Shown here one piece after another: positions 1 through 5,802 of a DNA stretch of 7,856 nt. The notes under the pieces were generated by a model that saw nothing but the letters and a program-made list of their open reading frames with translations, did not search any database and was not told the origin of the DNA. This DNA comes from an uncultured Odoribacter sp. GTDB taxonomy: Bacteria > Bacteroidota > Bacteroidia > Bacteroidales > Marinifilaceae. The number at the start of each line of letters is the position of its first letter. Position 1 is the stretch's first letter. The DNA is taken from NCBI GenBank assembly GCA_905193145.1, contig CAJJNP010000159.1, positions 1 to 7,856 of the forward strand. The letters run 5' to 3'. The position numbers and the translations under genes are program-made.

Positions 1-18
1 AGGTTGGCGCCGAATTTC

Positions 19-55
19 AAGAGAGAGTTACTATAACGTGACTCTCTCTTTTTTT
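19..55 (+). terminator. Rho-independent terminator of an upstream plus-strand transcript
   Basis: A perfect 10-base-pair stem (19-28 with 41-50, AAGAGAGAGT / ACTCTCTCTT) extends inward by about three more pairs, closes on a 6-base loop, and runs into a T-tract at 49-55. The T-tract is on the plus strand only, so it ends a transcript entering from the left. The 18 bases before it are too few to identify that gene. Two frames stay open from the window edge, with stops at 34-36 and 39-41, and either could be its tail. Confidence 0.85.
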
Positions 56-96
56 CTTGTTTTCATATTTAACTAAAATATGTCATTTCTCTGGGA

Positions 97-115
97 CACT
101 TTATTGAATAAAGTG
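97..115. promoter_or_regulatory. Perfect 19-base palindrome, candidate operator of marC
   Basis: CACTTTATTGAATAAAGTG is two exact 9-base half-sites around a single central base. It ends one base before the -7 promoter element at 117-124, so it fills the promoter spacer where a bound protein would block or assist RNA polymerase. The stem has no loop, so it is a protein-binding site rather than an RNA hairpin. Its odd-length symmetry resembles sites of the Fur/PerR family, but the bases do not match those consensus sequences well. The regulator is unknown. Confidence 0.5.
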
Positions 116-116
116 C

Positions 117-124
117 TACCTTTG
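117..124 (+). promoter_or_regulatory. Bacteroides-type -7 element for marC
   Basis: TACCTTTG matches the Bacteroidota -7 consensus TAnnTTTG. Transcription would start near base 131, giving a leader of about 70 bases before the marC start codon. The -33 region lies around 90-97 and is a poor match. A second, weaker candidate is the TTTG at 163-166, where the spacing to the preceding TA is one base too long. Confidence 0.55.
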
Positions 125-202
125 TGTTTGAATTACTACTTAATCTCTTTTAATTGTTAATATTTGAACAATAACATGTCACATTAATTTAATTTACACA
201 CT

Positions 203-793
203 ATGTCTATCTATTTTAGTTTTAAGGAAATTGTAAGTGCCTTTATGGTATTATTTGCAGTGATTGATATTTTAGGAGCAATTCCTATTATTATCAGCTT
301 GCGAGAGAAGAATCAGAAAGTTGAAGCTGGCAAAGCAGCTATTATTTCTTTTATTATTCTTGTTGCCTTCTTATTTATAGGGCAAGGTCTTTTGTCATTG
401 TTTAATGTTGATATTTCTTCATTTGCTGTTGCCGGAGCGCTTGTTTTGTTGGTGTTGGCAGTCGAAATGATTTTTGGTGTGGAAATTTTCAAAAATGATA
501 GTCCTTGCGGTTCTGCTACTATTGTACCTTTGGTATTCCCGTTAATTGCCGGTGCAGCCTCATTTACCACACTGCTTTCATTGCGCGCAGAGTATAATAT
601 TTTGAATATAATTATTGCTGTTGCGTTGAATATGACCGTTGTTTATTTTGTTCTTCGCTACGTTTATTATGTTGAGAAGTTATTTGGAAAGAGTGGTGTT
701 TATGTTATGCGTAAGCTCTTTGGTATAATATTATTGGCAATTGCAGTTCGTTTGTTTACGGCTAACCTAACTTCTTTGATTGGTAGTTTATAA
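203..793 (+). CDS. marC: MarC family integral membrane protein
   Basis: A 196-residue inner-membrane protein of the MarC (UPF0056) family, at the family's usual length and with about six hydrophobic segments. Family hallmarks seen are the early acidic-glycine-proline motif (VIDILGAIPI, about residues 20-29) and the central VPLVFPLIAG motif (about 108-117), followed by the conserved TTLLSL segment. The biochemical role of the family is not established. The original link to multiple antibiotic resistance in Escherichia coli was later withdrawn, so no resistance function should be read into the name. The ATG at 203 is the first in frame and gives a normal N-terminus. It is transcribed alone from a promoter carrying a palindrome and converges on the yqaA-like gene, with a hairpin across the junction. 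Confidence 0.9.
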   Translation: MSIYFSFKEIVSAFMVLFAVIDILGAIPIIISLREKNQKVEAGKAAIISFIILVAFLFIGQGLLSLFNVDISSFAVAGALVLLVLAVEMIFGVEIFKNDSPCGSATIVPLVFPLIAGAASFTTLLSLRAEYNILNIIIAVALNMTVVYFVLRYVYYVEKLFGKSGVYVMRKLFGIILLAIAVRLFTANLTSLIGSL

Positions 794-815
794 ATAAGTT
801 TTTTCCATATTTTAT

Positions 816-857
816 TGCAGGATGGTTTATTGTATTAGTTCGATAAACCGTTCTGCA
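816..857 (+). terminator. Long hairpin at the marC / yqaA-like junction, probable marC terminator
   Basis: Bases 816-830 pair with 843-857 to form a 15-base-pair stem around a 12-base loop. Two of the pairs (821 with 852, 823 with 850) are G-U on the plus strand and would be A-C mismatches on the minus strand, so the structure suits the marC transcript. What follows is AT-rich (ATTTTATATATA) rather than a clean T-run, so termination may be weak. The stem covers the stop codon and last codons of the convergent gene. Confidence 0.5.
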
Positions 858-1291
858 TATTTTATATATAGAACTGTCCATATAAAAAATCTTGCAAAGC
901 GTCCAAACAGCATGTATATGGCCGATGTAAAAGGCTTTATTTTATAGAATCCCAAGGCAAGTGCAAAGATATCTCCTATTAGCGGTAGCCAGGTGAAGAA
1001 TGCTAGCCATATACCGTAACGGTCTACATATTTTTTTTGTTGTTGTAGTTTTTCTTTGGTTACCTTGAACCACTTTTCTATCCATTCCCATTTACCAAGC
1101 CTGCCGATACCATAGGAGGTTAAACCACCTAGCCAGTTGCCTATTGTGGCAATGAGCAGACAAATCCAAGGATTACCTCCTAGTGCTAGAATTCCAATGA
1201 GAAGTACATCAGCACTCATGGGTATGACTGTCGAAGCTAAAAAAGAGCCTATAAAAAGACCGAAGTATCCTAAATCTATGAGAGATTCCAT
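827..1291 (-). CDS. yqaA: YqaA/DedA-type (VTT domain) membrane protein
   Basis: A 154-residue membrane protein of the short YqaA branch of the DedA/SNARE-associated (VTT) superfamily. Typical features are the opening FIGSFLASTVIP segment (about residues 13-24), the glycine-rich TIGNWLGGLTSYGIGRLG stretch (about 49-66) and the WLPLIGDIFALALGFYKI re-entrant region (about 101-118). Members are envelope proteins. Several DedA-family proteins have been implicated in lipid-carrier or phospholipid translocation, but the short YqaA group is not well characterised, so transport of a lipid is inference only. The start ATG leads directly into the first hydrophobic segment. A possible promoter lies about 80 bases upstream. 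The C-terminal codons lie inside the hairpin at the marC junction. Confidence 0.85.
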   Translation of the reverse strand: MESLIDLGYFGLFIGSFLASTVIPMSADVLLIGILALGGNPWICLLIATIGNWLGGLTSYGIGRLGKWEWIEKWFKVTKEKLQQQKKYVDRYGIWLAFFTWLPLIGDIFALALGFYKIKPFTSAIYMLFGRFARFFIWTVLYIKYAERFIELIQ

Positions 1292-1330
1292 TTGTTTTTG
1301 ATTATTATGATGTACTGGATGTTCTGTTTA

Positions 1331-1364
1331 TTTGGTGAATAGCTGAAAAGAAATTCTATCTTTG
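1331..1364 (+). promoter_or_regulatory. Bacteroides-type promoter of the small membrane protein gene
   Basis: TTTG at 1331-1334 matches the -33 element, and TATCTTTG at 1357-1364 matches the -7 consensus TAnnTTTG. They are separated by 22 bases. Transcription would start near 1371, only about 13 bases before the ATG at 1384. This is the best two-part promoter match in the window. Confidence 0.65.
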
Positions 1365-1367
1365 TGT

Positions 1368-1375
1368 CAAATTTA
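1368..1375 (-). promoter_or_regulatory. Possible -7 element for the yqaA-like gene
   Basis: Read on the minus strand these bases are TAAATTTG, which fits TAnnTTTG. Transcription would start near 1361 and leave a leader of about 70 bases. No -33 match is seen and the region is AT-rich, so chance is a real possibility. If real, the promoter lies head-on with the plus-strand promoter at 1331-1364. Confidence 0.25.
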
Positions 1376-1383
1376 ATGTGTTT

Positions 1384-1581
1384 ATGATGAAAATATTTCG
1401 TATTGTTTTGCTAGCTCTTGCTATGGGGTTGTTTGCTGTCAATTTCCTTACTATTGATTATCAGGATTTGTGGTCAAAAACAAGTTTGTGGTCTTATTTT
1501 CGGATAAGTTTTGCTTTGGTATTAGTGTTTCTCCTTTTGGCGATGGTGCGTCGAGATATGAAGAAAAATAGAGATGCCTGA
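1384..1581 (+). CDS. Small two-helix membrane protein, function unknown
   Basis: I do not recognise this 65-residue protein. It has two hydrophobic segments (about residues 3-22 and 35-54 from the ATG at 1384) joined by a short linker containing DYQDLW, and ends in a basic, charged tail (RRDMKKNRDA), which suggests a helical hairpin with its C-terminus in the cytoplasm. A GTG six bases upstream is also in frame, but it lies only about 7 bases from the predicted transcription start. The ATG at 1384 or the next one at 1387 is more likely. It is not a shadow of another gene, has its own good promoter, and stops four bases before the convergent M23 gene ends. No terminator hairpin is evident between them. 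Confidence 0.65.
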   Translation: MMKIFRIVLLALAMGLFAVNFLTIDYQDLWSKTSLWSYFRISFALVLVFLLLAMVRRDMKKNRDA

Positions 1582-1585
1582 CCTG

Positions 1586-2347
1586 CTATACCGTTTCCAC
1601 ATTAACTTTTCCTTTTCGTCCTGGCGTGAATACGATGCGTTGGTTTCGTATTTGTTGGGTTGTGAAATCTATGATAATGTTGGGATTAATGGGGTAGCCG
1701 TTTATTCGGATTTCATAATGAAGGTGATCCGTTGAGGCTCGTCCTGTTGCTCCAGTAATAGCAATTGGGGTTCCTGCATTTATTTTGTCACCGGATTTGA
1801 CTAAGTGTTTTGAATTATGGGCGTATACGGTTTCGAGGCCATTATAGTGGCGTATGACAATGACATTTCCGTATCCTCTAGCCCAGCCTACCATGCGGAC
1901 GATGCCGTCGAATGTAGCAAGAATGGTATCTCGTCTGTTAATCTTGAGGTCGATACCTGTATGGGGACGTCCGTTTCTTCTTCCATAAGCAGAAAGAAGT
2001 CGGGCTCCGGGAAGGGGAAAAAAATATGAGTTTTCTTCAAGATTTTCAAAGTTTAGAATGATTTCAGGGCGTCTTTTGAAAAGAGTTTCGTCTTTTAGTC
2101 CTACCATGCATTTTTCAACGTTTGTAAACGAATCTCTGATTTGCAGAGTTGGTTCATAAAATTCAGCCGGTCGTATAGAATAGAAATTTTCATCTATGCA
2201 GCATTTGTTGAGTAGACTGTCCGGTATCGTAAAAGTGGGTATCGTGTATTCGGTTGTTTGTGTCGCTAACTTAGCAGAGCTTGAGCAGGAATAAATTCCT
2301 ATAAGGAAAAAATAGATGATAATGGTGACTGGTATGTGGTTTTTCAT
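1586..2347 (-). CDS. M23 family metallopeptidase, predicted lipoprotein
   Basis: A 253-residue predicted cell-wall hydrolase. The N-terminus is a lipoprotein signal: one lysine, a hydrophobic run, then IGIYSC with Cys21 as the likely lipidated residue followed by serines. The C-terminal half is an M23 (LytM-type) domain. The zinc ligands appear intact: His129 and Asp133 in RPHTGIDLK, and His210 in HLHYEI, with His208 and the YAH histidine (177) as likely catalytic residues. It should therefore be an active endopeptidase cutting peptide cross-bridges of peptidoglycan from a membrane-anchored position, unlike the degenerate NlpD-type activators. Residues 22-100 show no domain I recognise. It is transcribed alone; the exact substrate bond is not predictable from sequence. 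Confidence 0.9.
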   Translation of the reverse strand: MKNHIPVTIIIYFFLIGIYSCSSSAKLATQTTEYTIPTFTIPDSLLNKCCIDENFYSIRPAEFYEPTLQIRDSFTNVEKCMVGLKDETLFKRRPEIILNFENLEENSYFFPLPGARLLSAYGRRNGRPHTGIDLKINRRDTILATFDGIVRMVGWARGYGNVIVIRHYNGLETVYAHNSKHLVKSGDKINAGTPIAITGATGRASTDHLHYEIRINGYPINPNIIIDFTTQQIRNQRIVFTPGRKGKVNVETV

Positions 2348-2401
2348 GTTATAATTTCAATGTTCACTTTATATTTCTTGTTATAAATGAGTTAACTTAT
2401 A

Positions 2402-2409
2402 CAAAGATA
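2402..2409 (-). promoter_or_regulatory. Bacteroides-type -7 element of the M23 peptidase gene
   Basis: On the minus strand this reads TATCTTTG, a full match to TAnnTTTG. Transcription would start near 2395, giving a leader of about 48 bases before the start codon at 2347. The -33 match is weak. Confidence 0.55.
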
Positions 2410-2458
2410 GTACCAAAAGTTATGATATCGATTTTGAGTAAGTAAAATACAAGTTTTT

Positions 2459-2470
2459 TTAACATGTTAA
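2459..2470. repeat. 12-base palindrome in the divergent spacer
   Basis: TTAACATGTTAA is perfectly self-complementary. It sits between the divergent promoters of the M23 gene and the transporter gene, about 105 bases upstream of the predicted transporter transcription start. It could be a regulator site, but a palindrome of this size and AT content can arise by chance. Confidence 0.3.
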
Positions 2471-2520
2471 CGTTTTAAATGGAGATGGTATTCGACCTCT
2501 TTAACCTTTCAAAATGAAGG

Positions 2521-2543
2521 TTTTACCAGTATATTTTACCAGT
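2521..2543 (+). repeat. Tandem 10-base repeat at the transporter promoter
   Basis: TTTTACCAGT occurs exactly at 2521-2530 and again at 2534-2543, a 13-base period. Relative to a predicted start near 2575 the copies lie at about -54 to -45 and -41 to -32. The second covers the -33 region and the first lies just upstream. This placement suits an activator or repressor binding as a direct-repeat dimer. No known regulator is recognised. Confidence 0.45.
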
Positions 2544-2560
2544 GGGTTTTAATTTATTAT

Positions 2561-2568
2561 TACCTTTG
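2561..2568 (+). promoter_or_regulatory. Bacteroides-type -7 element of the transporter gene
   Basis: TACCTTTG matches TAnnTTTG exactly. It overlaps an in-frame GTG at 2568 that could be mistaken for the transporter start. With transcription starting near 2575, that GTG would not be in the message, so this element decides for the ATG at 2598 and implies a leader of about 23 bases. Confidence 0.65.
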
Positions 2569-2597
2569 TGCCTTGTTTGAGTAAAGCATCTAAATTC

Positions 2598-4259
2598 ATG
2601 GAGTGGTTCAATAGTATATTTGTAGAACATAGTGTAATTCAGGCTGTTGTTGTCGTTGCAATGATTTCAGCTTTGGGGTTGGCTTTAGGTAAAATCAGTA
2701 TTTGTGGTGTTTCCTTGGGAGTGACGTTTGTTTTTTTTGCCGGGATTGCAGCAGGACATTTTGGTTTATCTATCGATCCGCAGATGTTGAATTATGCAGA
2801 AAGCTTTGGTTTGATTATTTTCGTTTATGCTTTGGGATTGCAAGTGGGGCCCGGCTTTTTTGGTTCATTTCGAAAAGGAGGAATGACTCTGAATCTGTTG
2901 GCGTTTGCAGTGATTATGGTAGGAACTATTATGTCATTAGGGTTGCATGTTGTGACAGGAGTTTCTTTGCCGGATATGGTTGGAATTTTAAGTGGTGCTG
3001 TGACAAATACTCCGGCTTTGGGAGCGGCTCAGCAGACATTGAAGCAAATGAATATAGATGCTGGGGATCCTGCTTTAGGATGTGCTGTCACCTATCCGTT
3101 GGGTGTTGTAGGAGTTATTTTGGCTATTATCGCTTTGCGTAAAATGTTTCCGAGGCGCTCATTGGCTGTTGCTGTTGATGATGATAAAGGCAAGCAGACT
3201 TTTATTGCAGCTTTTGAAGTTCAGAATCCCGGAGTGTTTGGAAAGAATTTGAAAGAAGTTGCGCAATTGTCTGTACATCGTTTTGTGGTGTCTCGTTTAT
3301 GGCGTGATGGTAAAGTAAGTATTCCAACTTCTGATACCGTGCTGTTAGAGGGCGACCGTCTTTTGGTGATTACGACAGAAGCGGATGAAGAGGCTATCAA
3401 AATTTTATTTGGTGTGGAAGAAAAAACTGATTGGAACAGTAAGGATATTGATTGGAATGCTATAGATAGTCAATTGATTTCTCAAATTATAGTTGTGAGT
3501 CGATCTGAAATTAATGGTAAGAAGTTGGGTTCATTGAAGTTGCGTAATAGTTACGGTATCAATATTACTCGTATCTACCGCGCTGGAGTGCAATTGTTGG
3601 CAACTCCAGAGTTAATATTACAGCTGGGTGATAAGCTTACTGTGGTTGGAGAGGCTGCGGCGATTTCCAATGTTGAGAAGGTTTTGGGTAATCGAGTGAT
3701 TAGTTTGAAGGAACCGAATTTGATAGCTGTTTTTGTTGGTGTTGTATTAGGTCTGGCATTGGGAGCTATTCCTTTTTCATTTCCAGGTATTGATTATCCT
3801 GTGAAGTTAGGTATTGCCGGAGGACCGATTATCGTTGGTATATTGATGGGTGCTTTTGGTCCCCGTCTACATATGATTACTTATACGACACGCAGTGCAA
3901 ATCTGATGTTGCGGGGATTGGGACTTTCTCTATATTTAGCTTGTCTGGGACTCGATGCCGGTGTGCATTTCTTTGAAACTGTATTTCGTCCGGAAGGTTT
4001 GTTGTGGGTGGGGCTTGGATTTGCCATTACGTTTGTGCCCGTAGTACTGGTTGCCATGGTTGCTTTGCGTTTTATGAAAATTGATTTTGGTTCGCTGGCA
4101 GGTATGTTGTGTGGAAGTATGGCTAATCCAATGGCGCTTAATTATGTTAATGGAACGATGGATGGGGATAATCCTGCCGTATCTTATGCAACCGTCTATC
4201 CTCTTTCTATGTTTATTCGTGTTATCTTGGCTCAGTTGATATTGATGCTGTTTATTTAG
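2598..4259 (+). CDS. AspT/YidE/YbjL-family transporter with two TrkA-C domains
   Basis: A 553-residue inner-membrane transporter of the aspartate:alanine exchanger family, matching the usual length of about 550. It has an N-terminal membrane half (about residues 8-185), two soluble TrkA-C (RCK_C) domains (about 200-275 and 300-365), and a C-terminal membrane half (about 373-553). The halves are duplicated: SGAVTNTPALGAA followed by VTYPLGVVGVILA in the first mirrors CGSMANPMALNYV followed by TVYPLSMFIRVILA in the second. AspT swaps aspartate for alanine in lactic acid bacteria. No aspartate decarboxylase gene lies nearby, so the substrate is undetermined and the YidE-like label is safer. The RCK_C domains suggest gating by a small ligand. 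The ATG at 2598 is preferred over the GTG at 2568, which lies in the promoter. Confidence 0.88.
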   Translation: MEWFNSIFVEHSVIQAVVVVAMISALGLALGKISICGVSLGVTFVFFAGIAAGHFGLSIDPQMLNYAESFGLIIFVYALGLQVGPGFFGSFRKGGMTLNLLAFAVIMVGTIMSLGLHVVTGVSLPDMVGILSGAVTNTPALGAAQQTLKQMNIDAGDPALGCAVTYPLGVVGVILAIIALRKMFPRRSLAVAVDDDKGKQTFIAAFEVQNPGVFGKNLKEVAQLSVHRFVVSRLWRDGKVSIPTSDTVLLEGDRLLVITTEADEEAIKILFGVEEKTDWNSKDIDWNAIDSQLISQIIVVSRSEINGKKLGSLKLRNSYGINITRIYRAGVQLLATPELILQLGDKLTVVGEAAAISNVEKVLGNRVISLKEPNLIAVFVGVVLGLALGAIPFSFPGIDYPVKLGIAGGPIIVGILMGAFGPRLHMITYTTRSANLMLRGLGLSLYLACLGLDAGVHFFETVFRPEGLLWVGLGFAITFVPVVLVAMVALRFMKIDFGSLAGMLCGSMANPMALNYVNGTMDGDNPAVSYATVYPLSMFIRVILAQLILMLFI

Positions 4260-4269
4260 TTAGAATCGC

Positions 4270-4277
4270 TATATTTG
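4270..4277 (+). promoter_or_regulatory. Bacteroides-type -7 element of the sigma factor operon
   Basis: TATATTTG matches TAnnTTTG. Transcription would start near 4284, about 13 bases before the GTG start codon. It lies in the 37-base gap after the transporter gene, so the sigma operon can be transcribed on its own, although readthrough from the transporter is also possible because no terminator is seen between them. The -33 match is poor. Confidence 0.5.
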
Positions 4278-4296
4278 TGCAGATTTTCTAATATCA

Positions 4297-4863
4297 GTGA
4301 AAAGAAAACTAAAGGCATATAGTGATAGTGAGTTGCTGACTTTTTATCGAGAGGAGCACTTGCAAGAGTTCTTGGTGGAACTCTATGGACGCTATACAGC
4401 CTTGGTGTATGGGGTGGCATTAAAGTACCTAAAGTCTGTAGAAGATGCGGAGGATATGGTGATACAGATTTGGGAAGAATTATTTGCGAAACTATCGGAG
4501 TATGATATTAAATCTTTTAATTCTTGGTTGTACATCTGTGTTCGCAATCGTTGTCTGATGGAATTACGTAATCGTTCGGGTATTCAAACGGTCGTATTGG
4601 ACGAAAGTTTTATGGAATTTTCGGAAGATTTGAATCTAGTAGATAGGGAAGAGGACGAGAGGAATGACAAAGCAGTGGAAGAGTGTATGGAAAAATTGCC
4701 GGCGAAACAGCAGATTTGTGTCAGAAAGTTTTTCATAGATGAACAATCTTATAAAGAAATTGCTGACTTGTCAGGATTTAGCCTGAAATTGGTGAAAAGT
4801 TGTATCCAGAACGGGAAACGAAATTTGAAATTGTGTCTTGAACAGAAAGGTGTCAGATTATGA
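4297..4863 (+). CDS. ECF-type RNA polymerase sigma factor
   Basis: A 188-residue sigma-70 family protein with only regions 2 and 4, the extracytoplasmic-function layout. Region 2 covers about residues 22-92, including the SVEDAEDMVIQIWEEL core-binding helix and FNSWLYICVRNRCLMELR. Region 4 covers about 127-180, with LPAKQQICVRKFFIDEQSYKEIADLSG followed by the recognition helix SLKLVKSCIQNGKRNL. It directs RNA polymerase to a set of promoters that cannot be deduced here. The start is GTG; no ATG lies upstream of region 2, and the region-2 flank SDSELLTFYREE needs this start. The stop overlaps the next gene's ATG by four bases (ATGA), so translation is probably coupled and the next product is the likely anti-sigma partner. 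No FecR or SusC-like gene adjoins it, unlike the usual Bacteroides ECF loci. Confidence 0.9.
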   Translation: MKRKLKAYSDSELLTFYREEHLQEFLVELYGRYTALVYGVALKYLKSVEDAEDMVIQIWEELFAKLSEYDIKSFNSWLYICVRNRCLMELRNRSGIQTVVLDESFMEFSEDLNLVDREEDERNDKAVEECMEKLPAKQQICVRKFFIDEQSYKEIADLSGFSLKLVKSCIQNGKRNLKLCLEQKGVRL

Positions 4864-5795
4864 AAGACAGACAGAATGCCATAAAAACTTATTTGCAAAA
4901 AGAGCAAAGAGGGAAAGAGGCCAATCGTTTGGAGCGGGAGGCTCTGTCTGATTCGTTTTTGTATGAAGCTTTGGAGGGGTTGACAGCGGTAGAAGGAGAT
5001 CATATCAAAATAATTGAGGGCTTGAACCGTAGGATTGCTAAGACCCGAATACATGGAAGCAGGTGTGTGGGTAATTATTGGTGGATAGCGGTTGCTTGTC
5101 TCGTTATTGTTGTAGTAGCTTGGAAATTATTATATGTACCGGTAGATGAACCACTTAAGTTGGTCGCTGTACCGCAGTTAATGAAAGATTCTATGATGAT
5201 GCATGTTGAAGAATCAGTAGCAGATAGGCAGGACTCCTTGCAGAAGTTTCAAATTGCAGAGGATGTAGCTGAAAATCAGGGTAAATTGATTATTAAGGAG
5301 GCTGTAGTAGCAGAAAAGGAATCTACTGATAGGCTGATGGTGTCGTCAGATTTGAAAAAGGAAATTGTCGATACCGGGCAGGTATTTTTTTATGCATCGG
5401 CTAAATCAAAAAAAGAGATACGTCCGATGTTGTCGGATAGTAGTTTGATTTTGTTGAAAAGTCATAAAGTAAACAGTTTCTTGAAGAAAGCCGAAATTGC
5501 AAAGATCAAAGTCGCCGAGAGATTTGAAGAGAGGGATGATTGGTATGTTTCTTTCGAACGTTATGTGGTAGATTCTTTGCGGTATCCTGAAGAAGCTGCT
5601 TCAAAAGGAGTGGAAGGGGAGGTAGTGTTGTCTTTGAATTTTAATCGAAAAGGTAAACTGGGTCGAATAAAAATTATACGGAAATTACATCCGGCTTGCG
5701 ATCGGGAAGCGGTACGGCTAGTTAAGGAATATTCTGGTTCCTGGGGTATTAATGAAAAAAATGTACTGGTCACTTTGTCTTTCCATTTGAAATAG
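4860..5795 (+). CDS. Membrane protein with anti-sigma-like N-terminus and TonB C-terminal domain
   Basis: A 311-residue single-pass protein. Residues 1-70 are charged and predicted cytoplasmic. They include DSFLYEALEGL (31-41), resembling a motif found in membrane partners encoded after Bacteroidota ECF sigma genes. Residues 73-92 form one membrane helix. Residues 95-224 are a periplasmic linker with few prolines, unlike the proline-rich spacer of energy-transducing TonB. Residues 225-311 are a TonB C-terminal domain: the conserved YPEEA at 242-246, then GEVVLSLNFNRKGKLG and DREAVRLV. From overlap with the sigma gene I infer an anti-sigma or signal-transducing role, with the TonB fold perhaps docking to an outer-membrane receptor or sensing an envelope signal. 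Energy transduction is less likely because no exbB or exbD lies nearby. Databases may label it simply 'energy transducer TonB'. Confidence 0.8.
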   Translation: MKDRQNAIKTYLQKEQRGKEANRLEREALSDSFLYEALEGLTAVEGDHIKIIEGLNRRIAKTRIHGSRCVGNYWWIAVACLVIVVVAWKLLYVPVDEPLKLVAVPQLMKDSMMMHVEESVADRQDSLQKFQIAEDVAENQGKLIIKEAVVAEKESTDRLMVSSDLKKEIVDTGQVFFYASAKSKKEIRPMLSDSSLILLKSHKVNSFLKKAEIAKIKVAERFEERDDWYVSFERYVVDSLRYPEEAASKGVEGEVVLSLNFNRKGKLGRIKIIRKLHPACDREAVRLVKEYSGSWGINEKNVLVTLSFHLK

Positions 5796-5802
5796 GATTA
5801 AT

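Noticed and set aside
153..172. 6-base inverted repeat ATTGTT / AACAAT upstream of marC
   Set aside because: Short arms in very AT-rich DNA; expected by chance, and it does not align with the better promoter.
313..570. Minus-strand reading frame opposite marC
   Set aside because: It is antisense to a clear MarC coding region, has low-complexity composition and no family resemblance; a shadow frame.
203..793. marC as an antibiotic-resistance gene
   Set aside because: The name is historical; the resistance role was withdrawn for the Escherichia coli protein and nothing here supports it.
1817..2029. Plus-strand reading frame within the M23 gene
   Set aside because: It runs antisense to the conserved catalytic region of the peptidase, with no promoter or recognisable protein features.
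2503..2522. AACCTT / AAGGTT hairpin followed by T residues, upstream of the transporter
   Set aside because: Only six base pairs and no plus-strand gene to terminate; it also lies upstream of the predicted transcription start, so it cannot be an attenuator.
2702..3142. 146-codon plus-strand frame within the transporter gene
   Set aside because: Its cysteine-, tryptophan- and arginine-rich composition is typical of an out-of-frame reading of a membrane protein; the transporter frame carries the family motifs.
4749..5054. Minus-strand frame across the sigma/TonB-domain gene overlap
   Set aside because: It is antisense to two well-supported genes, has no promoter, and its protein resembles nothing known.
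5561..5773. Minus-strand frame opposite the TonB domain
   Set aside because: A shadow of the conserved TonB C-terminal coding region.
4860..5795. Simple assignment as the TonB energy transducer
   Set aside because: The TonB fold is present, but the long charged cytoplasmic N-terminus, proline-poor linker, overlap with a sigma gene and absence of exbB/exbD make a regulatory role more likely.
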